Translations under genes and position numbers: made by a program
In this document: in pieces, positions 22,474 to 31,839 of the stretch
Layout of the letters: every line of letters begins with the position of its first letter
Numbering within the stretch: position 1 is the first letter of the stretch
The notes under the pieces: generated by a model
Database searches by the model: none
The model's input: the letters and a program-made list of their open reading frames with translations, nothing else
What the model was told of the DNA's origin: nothing
Source of the DNA: Ophiura sarsii
Lineage: Eukaryota; Echinodermata; Ophiuroidea; Amphilepidida; Ophiuridae
Length of the DNA stretch: 64,000 nt
NCBI GenBank assembly: GCA_035610835.1
Contig: CM069455.1
Location: 62,001 to 126,000, forward strand
Reading direction: 5' to 3'

Positions 22474-22557
22474 GGAGCAAAACAACACCATGGACAACTG
22501 GAGAAGACACGACATATGAGGAAAGTAATCATGAAAGTGTCACCGTTTCATCTGGAG
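22474..22557 (+). CDS. Gene 1 cassette exon a (stalk repeat)
   Basis: 84 bp, phase 1/1, between a T-rich tract ending ACAAG and a GTACGTGG donor. Encodes 28 residues, GSKTTPWTTGEDTTYEES then NHESVTVSSG. Rich in Thr, Ser and Glu, likely an extended and possibly O-glycosylated stalk between ectodomain and membrane. Same acceptor type as cassette d. The exon can be included or skipped without frame change. Confidence 0.75.
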
Positions 22558-22796
22558 GTACGTGGCATTGGGTCTATGTAATCAATAGTAGGTCAATGTA
22601 CTCAATATAAGCCACTGCTAATTCACCCAATTTTACTTCATTATTAGCTATTCAAAACTCCTAAACACTTGTCAGATAAAATCAAAGTACATGTAAATAC
22701 AACATGTACGGCAACAGTCATTCTCAAAATAGCCTAAGGCAAACCAGATTAAATGTGATATTTAATTAAAACATATGTTTGTATTTCGTTTGTAAG

Positions 22797-22880
22797 TGGG
22801 CGGAACAACATCATGGACAACTAGAGAAGACACGACATATGAGGAAAGTGATCATGAAAGTGTTTCCGTTTCATTTGGAG
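22797..22880 (+). CDS. Gene 1 cassette exon b
   Basis: 84 bp, phase 1/1, acceptor TTTGTAAG and donor GTACGTAG. Encodes VGGTTSWTTREDTTYEES then DHESVSVSFG. It starts 323 bp after cassette a. The flanking intron (CACTTGTCAGATAAAATCAA, AACATGTACGGC) is shared with the other units, showing exon-plus-intron duplication. Confidence 0.75.
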
Positions 22881-23122
22881 GTACGTAGCATTAGGTCTAG
22901 TTAGAGACCAAATAACGAATCCCTGAAATCTAAGCCACTGCTAATTCGCCCAATTATATTTCATTAGCTATTCATGAGTCGTAAACACTTGTCAGATAAA
23001 ATCAAAGTACATGTACTTGTAAATACAACATGTACGGCTACAGTCATTCTCAAAAAAGTCTAAGGCAAACCAGATTTAAATTTGATGTTTAATTAAAACA
23101 TACGTTTGTATTTCGTTTGTAA

Positions 23123-23151
23123 GTGAGCGGAACAACATCATGGACAACTAC
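23123..23151 (+). pseudogene. Truncated cassette exon c
   Basis: The acceptor TTTGTAAG and the first ~29 bases (TGAGCGGAACAACATCATGG, ACAACTA) match cassettes e and f. The sequence then jumps to intron-like CAGCTAATTTACCC and the CCA/CCT tract. There is no donor. It is a broken unit at a duplication junction. Confidence 0.8.
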
Positions 23152-23178
23152 AGCTAATTTACCCAATTATATTTCATA

Positions 23179-23755
23179 ACTCCGCAACTACCATCTCAAC
23201 CACCTCCACATCCACCTCCTCCTCCTCCACCTCCACCTCCACCTCCACCACCACCAGCTTCACCAGCACCACCACCTCCACCCTCAACACCACCACCACC
23301 ACCACCACTACCAACTCCACCACCACCTCCACCGTCACCACCACCACCACCACCTCTACCATAACCTCAACCACCACCTACTCCACCACCTTCACATCCA
23401 CATACTTCATTTCCTCCTACACATCCCCTCCTCGACCTCAACCACCACAACCACCACCACCTTAACCACCACCTACTCCACCACCTTCACATCCACATAC
23501 TTCATTTCCTCCTCCACATCCCCTCCTCGACCTTCTCCACCACCACCACCACCACCACCACCGCCACCATCACCACGACCACCACCAACACCTCCACTTC
23601 CTCCACATCCACCTCCTACTCCTCCACATCCACCACCACCTCCACCACCTAAACCATCCCTACCTGCTCCACCTCCTTTACCACTACCACCACCACCTCC
23701 TCCACCACCACAACCACAACCACCACAACCTCCACCACCACACCTCGACTCATCA
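23179..23755 (+). repeat. CCA/CCT-rich low-complexity tract 2
   Basis: Second copy of the CCA/CCT tract; CACATCCACATACTTCATTT and CCCCTCCTCGACCTCAACCA recur with tract 1. It continues, split by two transposon insertions, at 24543-24598 and 24973-25077. Confidence 0.85.
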
Positions 23756-23807
23756 AAATATAAAACAAGTTTATAGAAACCCTAGACATGCTACCATTAA
23801 TATACTA

Positions 23808-24527
23808 CAGGCTGTCCCAAAATGATTAGTACCCATCGATGCCCAAAGTTCAATCATTTTTGTCAGCATCAAAATCGATGGGATTAGGTCCGTTATTTTA
23901 ACATCATATTTGTCATACTGTACTATTTTATTAGAATTTTAGATCATGAATATCGGATTTTCGTGAGGTGAAACACTAAGGTACTATATCATTTTTACCA
24001 AGTTCGTAGGAAATTGAATCCCTAATATGAAAAAGAAGTTTAAGTCACTGCTAATTACCCATAACTACGTCTTTACCTGTTTAAATGTCCCTCAAGTTTA
24101 ACCTCAAAACTAGCTCATTATAGAAACAGAGCTTGGGGTCACTCATGCTTGACGATCCATTTTTACTCTTCAAATTGAATCAAAATGAAGAAGTATTAAT
24201 GGTTTGAACAACAATATGATACAACAGCAGCTTAAAATAGAAAGAAACCAAAGATATCAGCAGACAAGAGATCAAGAGAATGTATTCGTTTCTTTCAAAC
24301 AATCTGTTTAAAAACACATTTTTTTGCACTTTCATAAAAAGGTGAAATCACCATGGAGTGTAACTTCATTAAAATAAGTCCAATATTCATGATCTAAAAC
24401 TCTACTGAAAGGGTAGAGTATAGCAAATATGATAGAAAACAACGGATATAATCTCATTAATTTTGATGATGAAAAAATGTATTGATCTTTGGGCATCGAT
24501 GGGTACTAATCATTTTGGGACAGCCTG
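23808..24527. mobile_element. 720-bp TA-flanked inverted-repeat element
   Basis: CAGGCTGTCCCAAAATGATT at the left matches AATCATTTTGGGACAGCCTG at the right, with TA on both sides (23806-23807 and 24528-24529). Similarity between arms extends inward through ACCCATCGATGCCCAAAG and a further diverged ~150 bp. TA duplication is the Tc1/mariner signature. No transposase frame; non-autonomous. Inserted in CCA/CCT tract 2. Confidence 0.8.
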
Positions 24528-24598
24528 TACTAGGCGTCTATGCTACCACCACCAAGGACATCCACCACAACCTCCTCCTCCACCACCACCACTCCTCA

Positions 24599-24972
24599 CA
24601 GTAGCGTAGCCAGTGGGGGGGCCGGTGGGGCGAGCTGCCCCCCGGACACCTAAAATGGGGACGACGAAGCGGAAAAATGGGGACGAGAAGAAGGGGAGAA
24701 AAGAGAGAAAGAAGGGGGAAGAAGAGGGAGAAAGAGAAAAAAAAGGGGGAGGAGAGGGAGAAAGAGAAGGGAAAGGGGAAGGAGAGGGAGAAAGAGAAGG
24801 GAAAGGGGAAGGAGAGGGGATAAAGAAGAGAAATGGGGACGAGAAATTGTTCATGTAGTACATTTACTGTGCGATTTTTTTTGACTGTGCGAAAAATTTT
24901 AGGGACATAAAAAAAAATAGGGACGCTATTGATGTTTGCCCCACCGGAATGACAATGCTGGCTACGCGCCTG
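24599..24972. mobile_element. 374-bp hAT-like non-autonomous element
   Basis: The 8-bp target duplication ACTCCTCA (24591-24598 and 24973-24980) surrounds inverted ends CAGTAGCGTAGCCAG and CTGGCTACGCGCCTG. The 8-bp duplication and CAG...CTG ends are typical of hAT elements. The inside is purine-rich (GGGAGAAAGAGAAGGG repeats) with a GTGCGAAAAATTTT block also seen in the element at 27777. Frames across it are low complexity. Confidence 0.85.
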
Positions 24973-25139
24973 ACTCCTCAGCCACCACCACCACCACTTC
25001 CTCCAACATAACCAAAACATCCACAACCATCACCTCCACACCACCACCACCTCCACCATCATCATCACCACCACCAGTTAGAGACCGAAAGTAGAATCCC
25101 AGAAATTTGATATTTAATCAAAACATTTTTTTTTACAAG

Positions 25140-25223
25140 GGAGCGAAACAACACCATGGACAACTAGAGAAGACACGACATATGAGGAAAGTGATCATGA
25201 AAGTGTCACCGTTTCATCTGGAG
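25140..25223 (+). CDS. Gene 1 cassette exon d
   Basis: 84 bp, phase 1/1, acceptor TTTTACAAG and donor GTACGTGG, like cassette a. Encodes GSETTPWTTREDTTYEES then DHESVTVSSG. The upstream 80 bases (GTTAGAGACCGAAAGTAGAA) match those before cassette a, so this opens a second duplicated block. Confidence 0.75.
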
Positions 25224-25513
25224 GTACGTGGCATTGGGTCTATGTAATCAATATTAGGTCAATGTACTCAATATAAATAAGTTTTAATAGTTAGAGACCG
25301 AAATTAGAATCCCTGAAATCTAAGCCACTGCTAATTCAACCAATTTTACTTCATTAGCTATTCATAACTCCTAAACACTTGTCAGATAAAATCAAAGTAC
25401 ATGTACATGTAAATACAACATGTACGGCTGCAGTAATTCTCAAAAAAGTCTAAGGCAAACCAGATTTAAATTTGATGTTTAATTAAAACATATGTTTGTA
25501 TTTCGTTTGTAAG

Positions 25514-25597
25514 TGAGCGGAACAACATCATGGACAACTAGAGAAGACACGACATATGAGGAAAGTGATCATGAAAGTGATTCCATTTCATTTGGAG
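25514..25597 (+). CDS. Gene 1 cassette exon e
   Basis: 84 bp, phase 1/1, acceptor TTTGTAAG and donor GTACGTAG. Encodes VSGTTSWTTREDTTYEES then DHESDSISFG. Differs from cassette f by one coding change (Asp for Val) in the last third. Confidence 0.75.
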
Positions 25598-25840
25598 GTA
25601 CGTAGCATTATGTCTAGTTAGAGACCAAATAACGAATCCCTGAAATCTAAGCCACTGCTAATTCGCCCAATTATATTTCATTAGCTATTCATGAGTCGTA
25701 AACACTTGTCAGATAAAATCAAAGTACATGTACTTGTAAATACAACATGTACGGCTACAGTCATTCTCAAAAAAGTCTAAGGCAAACCAGATTTAAATTT
25801 GATGTTTAATTAAAACATATGTTTGTATTTCGTTTGTAAG

Positions 25841-25924
25841 TGAGCGGAACAACATCATGGACAACTAGAGAAGACACGACATATGAGGAAAGTGATCATG
25901 AAAGTGTTTCCATTTCATTTGGAG
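25841..25924 (+). CDS. Gene 1 cassette exon f
   Basis: 84 bp, phase 1/1. Encodes VSGTTSWTTREDTTYEES then DHESVSISFG. It starts exactly 327 bp after cassette e, with nearly identical intron, so e and f are a recent tandem duplication. Confidence 0.75.
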
Positions 25925-26336
25925 GTACGTAGCATTATGTCTAGTTAGAGACCAAATAAAGAATCCCTGAAATCTAAGCCACTGCTAATTCGCCCAATCA
26001 TATTTCATTAGCTATTCATGAGTCGTAAACACTTGTCAGGTCGATTGATAGTAAATACAACATGGTTCCTCTATCAGTTTTGTATTGAGAATTAAGGTAC
26101 CGTAGATTATCAAGCTTGAAGGTATTGAGACTTTTGGGACACCTCGTATGTTAAGCCTTAACGTTTTATTTTAAAGAACATTGCGAGTTTCTCTACCGGA
26201 AATGAGACGTTTTAAGACCCGTGAAAGAACATTTGGAATACTCCGTACGGCTACAGTAATTCTCCAAATAGTCTGAGACAAACCAAATTAAATTTTGAAG
26301 TTTAAAGAAAACATATGTTTGCATTTCTTTTGTAAG

Positions 26337-26420
26337 AGAGCGGAACAACATCATGGCCAACAAAAGAAGGCACGACATATGAGGAAAGTGATCATGAAAG
26401 TGTTACCGTTTCATCTGGAG
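26337..26420 (+). CDS. Gene 1 cassette exon g
   Basis: 84 bp, phase 1/1, acceptor TTTGTAAG and donor GTACGTAG. The most diverged unit: ESGTTSWPTKEGTTYEES then DHESVTVSSG. It is the last unit before the transmembrane exon, and the older divergence suggests it may be closest to the founder. Confidence 0.75.
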
Positions 26421-26761
26421 GTACGTAGCATTGGGTCTCTGTGATAGATATTAGGTCCATGTATGTATAATATAATCAATATACGTTTTTAGTTTGCGAC
26501 AGTTTTAGACAATTTTTACAATGAGAAGAATTAAAATGATATACTTTGTAATTTACAGATTGTCCCAAAATATCAAGTATACAAACAATGTTGTACCTCA
26601 GTGTACATGTGTAATAACGGTGGACATAATTCCCTTCTTTTGTTTATTTCATCCATATATCTTTTTGTTGTCTTTTTGTGTGATGTTTTAATTTCATCGG
26701 ATTTCACTTCAAATGAAACCTCATACTATCGATAAAGCTTCGAGCAAAGATATTAAGCATG

Positions 26762-27012
26762 TTAACACTTTCCACGCGGCAGACGTCTGCAGACGATATT
26801 CCCAAATTTCACCCCAAAAATCAAACATGCCACAATTATAATTTGAATGTCATTAGCATATTTGGAATCAACATGATAAAAGCATTGAAATAAGTACAAA
26901 CATGTCTAGTATTGGTCCAGTAATTCTTGAGATAGACTTTGAAAATTGGGGAAAGTTTTCTGAAAAATCTGTTTTGTAATGGTAAAACCAATAGCAGCGT
27001 GGAAAGTGTTAA
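26762..27012. mobile_element. MITE with TTAA duplication, copy 2
   Basis: 251 bp including TTAA on both sides, with ends CACTTTCCACG and CGTGGAAAGTG. The inside matches 24-251 (CATTGAAATAAGTACAAACA, TGGTAAAACCAATAGC). piggyBac-like by target site. Lies in the intron between the cassettes and the transmembrane exon. Confidence 0.8.
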
Positions 27013-27500
27013 TACAGTCAAGCTCGTACATGTACCATTTATACAAAAACATTATGAAGAGTTGACATTAATCAACGTTTTATTGACATTAAACATGTTA
27101 AAACAGGGTATAGCAAATATAACCTGCAGAACATGTTGGGTACATTACTCAAAAACACCTCAGTGGTCAATAATACCCTTTGTCATGGTACTTTCGAACT
27201 GTGCTTTGTTTAATTACCACGACAAAAGAAAGTATTTACCATTTTGCCCGAAAATGCGATGATTTTAATTTTAATTTGTTTCCCTGAGAATTGTGTGACA
27301 AATAAGCTATTTAATCGATTTGTAAACTTTCAGGAATTCTTACACAAACATATTTTGGTACATAACTCAAAATCATCTGGTCAATACTTCCTTTTGCCAT
27401 GGTAGGGAAGTATAGCTATTGCGTTATTAATGCCGCCATATTCCTGGTATAATCCATTATAATTATGTTTCGTTTCCCTTTCATCTCCCATTGTTTACAG
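27013..27500. other. Intron before the transmembrane exon
   Basis: AT-rich with an internal weak repeat (ACATGTTGGGTACATTACTC versus ACATATTTTGGTACATAACT). No exon or RNA seen. Ends with the acceptor CCATTGTTTACAG. Confidence 0.5.
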
Positions 27501-27643
27501 TATCCTATAAAAAGATTAGCGCAATAGTTGGAGCAACCGCGAGTTTTATTCTTGTTGTAGTGGTTGCACTTCTTTTCCTCGCCAGGAAGAAAGGATGGTT
27601 GACAAGACGAGGACACCACCGCGGCGTTGACGATCGGACTATG
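27501..27643 (+). CDS. Gene 1 transmembrane exon
   Basis: 143 bp, phase 1 in and phase 0 out. Residues 591-638. KKISAIVGATASFILV followed by VVVALLFLA forms a ~23-residue membrane helix (596-618), then the basic stop-transfer ARKKGW and TRRGHHRG. Ends ATG before a GTACAT donor. Places the ectodomain outside and the kinase inside, a type I topology. Confidence 0.8.
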
Positions 27644-27776
27644 GTACATAATGATACATTATTATCTCATAACATAAACATAATCTATGTGGACTTAGGT
27701 CGGGCACGTTTTCCCTGATGTCCTTACAGTAATTGTCACAAAGCATTTTAGATGTATTTTTACTTCCCGCCCTTAT

Positions 27777-28069
27777 CAGTGGCGTAACAGCCGGGGGGGG
27801 CAGGGGGGGCACAGTGCCCCCCCCCCCCCCCCCTGAAGGTGCTCAGCAGGAAATTCAAACCTACCCACCAGGAAAAATGGGGGAAGGGAAAAGAGGAAAA
27901 GAAGGGGGGAAAGGGAAAGAAAAGAGAGAGAGAAAGGAAAAAGGGAGGAAAAAGAAAAAGGAAAAGGAGAAAAAAAGGGGAAAGAAAGAAAAGAAGAAAG
28001 GGAAAGAAAGAAAATGACGCAATTTTGTAACCGTGCGAAATTTTTGACCGTGCGAATTTTTTTGACCCC

Positions 28070-28114
<45 letters not shown>

Positions 28115-28481
28115 ACCCACTTACATGAAATTTAGGAGGTGACTGACTGGGAAAAAAATTGGGGCAACCTTTTACGAAAAATTAGTAGGGTCAAAAAAAA
28201 ATCGCCCGGTCAAAAAAAATCGCACAGTACATGTACTATATTATATATGTACAATTTTGCCTTATATTTCACTATTTGGGCTGAATATGCCCACACATAA
28301 CCAATAAATCTCGGTCTTTTATCATTTTTTCCCCAAATTGTCTTTTTTTTTCCCTTATTAATTTTTTTTAGAGGGGTGGGGGGCGGGGGCACAAATGGGT
28401 TTTGGGGGCGGGGGCACAAATGTTTTTTCCCGGCATTTGCCCCCCCTGCCCCCCCCCCCCCCACCCTGAGCTACGCCACTG
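27777..28481. mobile_element. Poly-C/poly-G-rich element with CAGTGGCGTA ends
   Basis: Left CAGTGGCGTAACAG and right CTACGCCACTG are inverted ends like those of the hAT-like element at 24599, but no matching 8-bp flank was found. Inside: a 17-base C run at 27817, a GGGAAAG-rich purine tract, GACCGTGCGAA blocks, and a 42-base C run at 28073-28114. It may be a composite of two copies. Lysine-rich and proline-rich frames here are artefacts. Confidence 0.6.
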
Positions 28482-28962
28482 GTTTAAACAAACAAACAAA
28501 CATACAAACCGGCACCTGATTTCTCTGTGTTTCATTACAATAATAAGATGAAAATCGTAGACTTCTTAGAAATCAAATTTGTTTACTAAGAATATACTTT
28601 TAAAATGCTTTATGCCACAAATAAAGTGACGAAGATGATTTGGCAATTGAATTTATATTTTATCTATCTTGATGCAGTGACGTAATGGCGTCATTTACTG
28701 GATGCAGCACACTGTAAACGCGTACGCCTATCGCGGCGCTGGCAGCGAGGTGACATGCACGCCGAGAAATATCGAAGCTACTTCGCGTGCGTAAAGTTTG
28801 CCCCTGTAGAGTTACGTACCAGTCAAGAGGAATAGAAATAGAACCGTATAATAGATGGATACGTTTTATATCAAGATCGGATTATCGTTTGAAAATAGCA
28901 ACTGAGTTTTTTTAGCTAGTAATAATATTATCTTTAAAATAACAAAATGTTGTCTTTTACAG

Positions 28963-29263
28963 GATATTGTTGCCATGGACACAGCACAGATACATACAGG
29001 CTTGCGTACGATAGAAAGTAATACTACTCGGTGTGACACTACTACGTTCAGTACGGATGCAGATGAGTATTTAGTTCCCACACCTACTCGACCGTTACCC
29101 GCACTTCCTCAATATGGACTAGACTCTGGCATAGTCCCATGGTCTTATTTCGACGTATCTGAACAAGAGCTTGGTAATGGTGCCTTTGGTAAAGTTTACG
29201 CCGGATATGTGTGGACGGAACACTCACATACGTGGACACAAGCAGCAGTCAAAGTGTTGAAAC
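28963..29263 (+). CDS. Gene 1 kinase exon 1: juxtamembrane and ATP-binding lobe
   Basis: 301 bp, phase 0 in and phase 1 out (GTAAGT). Acceptor TGTCTTTTACAG. Residues 639-739. The juxtamembrane part has DEYLVPTPTRPLPALPQY, which contains an RxxPxxP class I SH3-ligand pattern and a YLVP tyrosine. The kinase starts with ELGNGAFGKVYAGYV (glycine loop 709-716) and QAAVKVLK, with the ATP-binding lysine at 735. The loop GNGAFGKV is as in FGFR/RET-like receptors. Confidence 0.85.
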
Positions 29264-29392
29264 GTAAGTTATTAAAAGAAATCAAGATAACGAGTCATTG
29301 CTACCACATCATGTGGTCCCTTATTCTTATGATTACTATTTATTAGTATAATCACCATTTTACAAATTAATGATCGACTTTTGATTCTATAG

Positions 29393-29506
29393 AGGGCGCT
29401 ACAGTTATAGACGAGCAAGCTTTCCATGTGGAATTCCAAACTATGTTACGAATTGGTTACCACAGCAACGTCGTTTGTTTGTTGGCAGCGTCTACTAATC
29501 CTGAAG
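29393..29506 (+). CDS. Gene 1 kinase exon 2: helix C
   Basis: 114 bp, phase 1/1 (donor GTATCT). Encodes GATVIDEQAFHVEFQTML then RIGYHSNVVCLLAASTNPEG. The glutamate of HVEF (~752) is the expected partner of Lys735; HSNVV and LLAA are the usual beta4 segment. Confidence 0.85.
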
Positions 29507-29702
29507 GTATCTATTTAAATAAAATACAACATAATTAGATAGAAACGGGAAGCTTGTGTACAAAATTTAAACCCTATCCATACGAAAATATAACGTCGTA
29601 ATTTAATATTATGCTATAAGGGATTGTAAAACGAGAGCGGGATTATTTTCAAAACAAACCATTGGTATCACTTTTCAAATGAAGTATTATGTATAATGTA
29701 TA

Positions 29703-30330
29703 TAAAGTGCTCAACAAAAGAAAGTCGTACACTTTGTTTAGGTCAATTAAAGTAACCTTTGATTGTTGTTTTACCAAACAGGCTAGATAGACATTTGGAT
29801 GAATCTTTTAGGCACATTTTGATACCAAACATAACACCTGGCAACAATGATAAATCATGATTAGCGCCATTTAAAGAAAATTAGTCATTTTTCAAACGTC
29901 ACATTTTAATTACTACACGGGAGGAAAATGGGTGTGTGCGAGGTTCACCCCATGTGTGACAATGTTATTAACCAGGATTGACCGGCGGGCAATCGATCAC
30001 ACGGTGCAGCCGTGTACACTATCCCTGCGCTGGGCGTACACTTAGTGAGCGGGATATTTGATTCCGAACATAAAGGGCATTATGTGCTTGTTAACAAGTG
30101 GTGTTTTCCTCCGCGTAGTGTATTGAAAATGTGACTTTTGAAAAGTGACTATTTTTCTATAAATGGTGCTAATTATGCTTTATCTTTGTTGTTATGTGTT
30201 ATGTTTGGTATCAAAATGTGCCTAAATAATTCATCCAAATGTCTATCTAGCCTGTTAGGTAAAACAATAATCGGAAGTTACTTTAATTGACCTAAACAAA
30301 GTGTACGACTTTCTTTTGTTGAGCACTTTA
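29703..30330. mobile_element. 628-bp fold-back element in a kinase intron
   Basis: TAAAGTGCTCAACAAAAGAA at the left pairs with TTCTTTTGTTGAGCACTTTA at the right. The arms run ~230 bp and enclose a ~150-bp centre. The arm block AGGCACATTTTGATACCAAA is shared with elements at 33579-34107 and 37612-37935, so these form a family. TA may be the target. Confidence 0.8.
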
Positions 30331-30724
30331 TGCATGTCTGCAGCTAAATAATAATCTAAAATTATTCTCTCATGAGTTTTATGAATAACGGGTTTTATGG
30401 TGCTGGTTTGATTGTTCAGAGGTAATGCGAGTGCTGCTAGAGCTATTTGATTGTAACATAATAGTTGGAACAGAAACCAATAACATATAAAACAATCTTT
30501 AACCAATCGCATCAGTGAATATGCGTATTAATTTAATATATTTAAAATAATAGAAATATTTTCTCAAGCTTTTGAAATATGCTGTTGCTGCAATAGATTA
30601 GCAGTACCCACATTTATTACCGGGCTTTTCAAACATGCCAGCTATGATACAGGTGTAAGCGAGACGCACATAATATCAGCTCTACACAACACTTGAATGC
30701 GATTTCAATACACATGTTTGCCCA

Positions 30725-30725
<1 letters not shown>

Positions 30726-30761
<36 letters not shown>
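30726..30761. repeat. 36-base poly-C run
   Basis: Uninterrupted C on the + strand in a kinase intron. Similar long C or G runs occur at 9010 (18), 27817 (17), 28073 (42), 43486 (21) and 43797 (16). The lengths may include sequencing or assembly error. Confidence 0.85.
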
Positions 30762-30918
30762 ATTAAAGGTCTATGGTGGTATTTAGAACTTAAAACATGA
30801 GACAGCTCAGAAAAGTAAAATAATGTTTTAATATGTATTTTAATATATTTTCGTTACCATCAATACGATCCAATTACTTTTAAAAGGTCATTGTCATTCC
30901 ATATCCTTTATATATAAG

Positions 30919-31109
30919 GTATATTCCACGTTGGTATAGAATTCGCTCGTTACGGTAATCTTCGCAAGTACTTACAGGATTATCGTAAATCTGGTAAGAA
31001 GATACTGAATCATAAACCGAAACAAGCCGGGGATGATCTGACATTAAAGGAGATAATGACGTTTGCTCATGAGGTCACCAAAGGAATGCTTCATCTCCTT
31101 GATAAACAG
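30919..31109 (+). CDS. Gene 1 kinase exon 3: hinge, short insert, helix E
   Basis: 191 bp, phase 1 in and phase 0 out (donor GTGAAT). Encodes IFHVGIEFARYGNLRKYL, a short charged kinase insert, then LTLKEIMTFAHEVTKGML and HLLDKQ. The hinge IEFARYGNL gives Ile783 as the gatekeeper. The wording is close to FGFR-type receptors. The acceptor TATATAAG is an unusual AAG with a poor pyrimidine tract. Confidence 0.8.
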
Positions 31110-31136
31110 GTGAATAATCAAGCGACAATGCAAACG

Positions 31137-31495
31137 TATTATTACGACGATGATGACGACAGTAACGATGATGATGGTGACGATGACGATAATAATGACG
31201 ACTTAACGATGACGACGATGGCAATGATCATGACGATGACGACAACGAATAAGATGATGACGACTAATACTAGGACGAAGATAACGATGACGATGATGAC
31301 GACGGTGACGTTGACGATGGGATGATGATGACAATGACGACGAATAAGATGATGACAAATATATACTACGACGACGAATATGACGCTGTTGATGTTGATG
31401 ACGACGACGGTGACGTTTATGATGACGACGAAGATGACGTTGACGAGGACGAGGACGATGACGATGATGAGGACGAGGACGAGGACAAGGATGAT
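31137..31495 (+). repeat. (GAY)n acidic-coding microsatellite in a kinase intron
   Basis: GATGACGAC-type triplets dominate the intron between kinase exons 3 and 4. The exon-3 frame stays open through the donor into poly-Asp and then Thr/Met repeats up to 31325. This is simple repeat DNA, not an exon by its composition. Confidence 0.85.
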
Positions 31496-31598
31496 GTAAA
31501 ACTATTTATTTACAACTTGAGCAGTTAAGTAAACTCTTACACGATTTGTATAGCTTCACTAGCTTTATATATAATACTTCATAATTAATTGTTCGTAG

Positions 31599-31721
31599 AT
31601 CATCCATAGAGACCTTGCAGCGAGAAATGTGTTGCTAGGAGACGAAGGAGGCATCAAAGTTGCCAAAGTTGCTGATTTCGGCTTAGCTAGAGATGAAGAC
31701 TACGGCACAGCAAATAGTAGG
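31599..31721 (+). CDS. Gene 1 kinase exon 4: catalytic and DFG loops
   Basis: 123 bp, phase 0/0 (donor GTATGT). Encodes IIHRDLAARNVLL with catalytic Asp845, and KVADFGLARDEDYGTANSR with the metal-binding Asp866. The HRDLAARN form is the tyrosine-kinase signature. Only one tyrosine (875) lies in the activation segment, where FGFR relatives have two adjacent ones. Confidence 0.9.
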
Positions 31722-31839
31722 GTATGTTCATTTAAGAGTATGAAGATTGGAGTATGAAGAAGTGATGGGGATTTTACTACATTAAACAAGCCCTCATAAT
31801 GATTAAATATGAGCTTTTAAGCTAGGGGAAAACCCTATT

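Noticed and set aside
24543..25026. Long minus-strand Phe/Pro/Ser-rich frames
   Set aside because: They span a hAT-like insertion and its purine-rich repeats plus CCA DNA; boundaries coincide with the transposon.
27733..28120. Lys/Arg/Glu-rich and Gly-rich frames
   Set aside because: Generated by poly-C and GGGAAAG repeats inside a transposon.
29984..30049. tRNA-like sequence in a kinase intron
   Set aside because: ATTGACCGGCGGGCAATCGA has a weak box-like look but lies in the centre of a fold-back and lacks paired stems.
31056..31528. Separate acidic protein genes
   Set aside because: Intronic (GAY)n repeat between two good kinase exons; kept only as a read-through observation.
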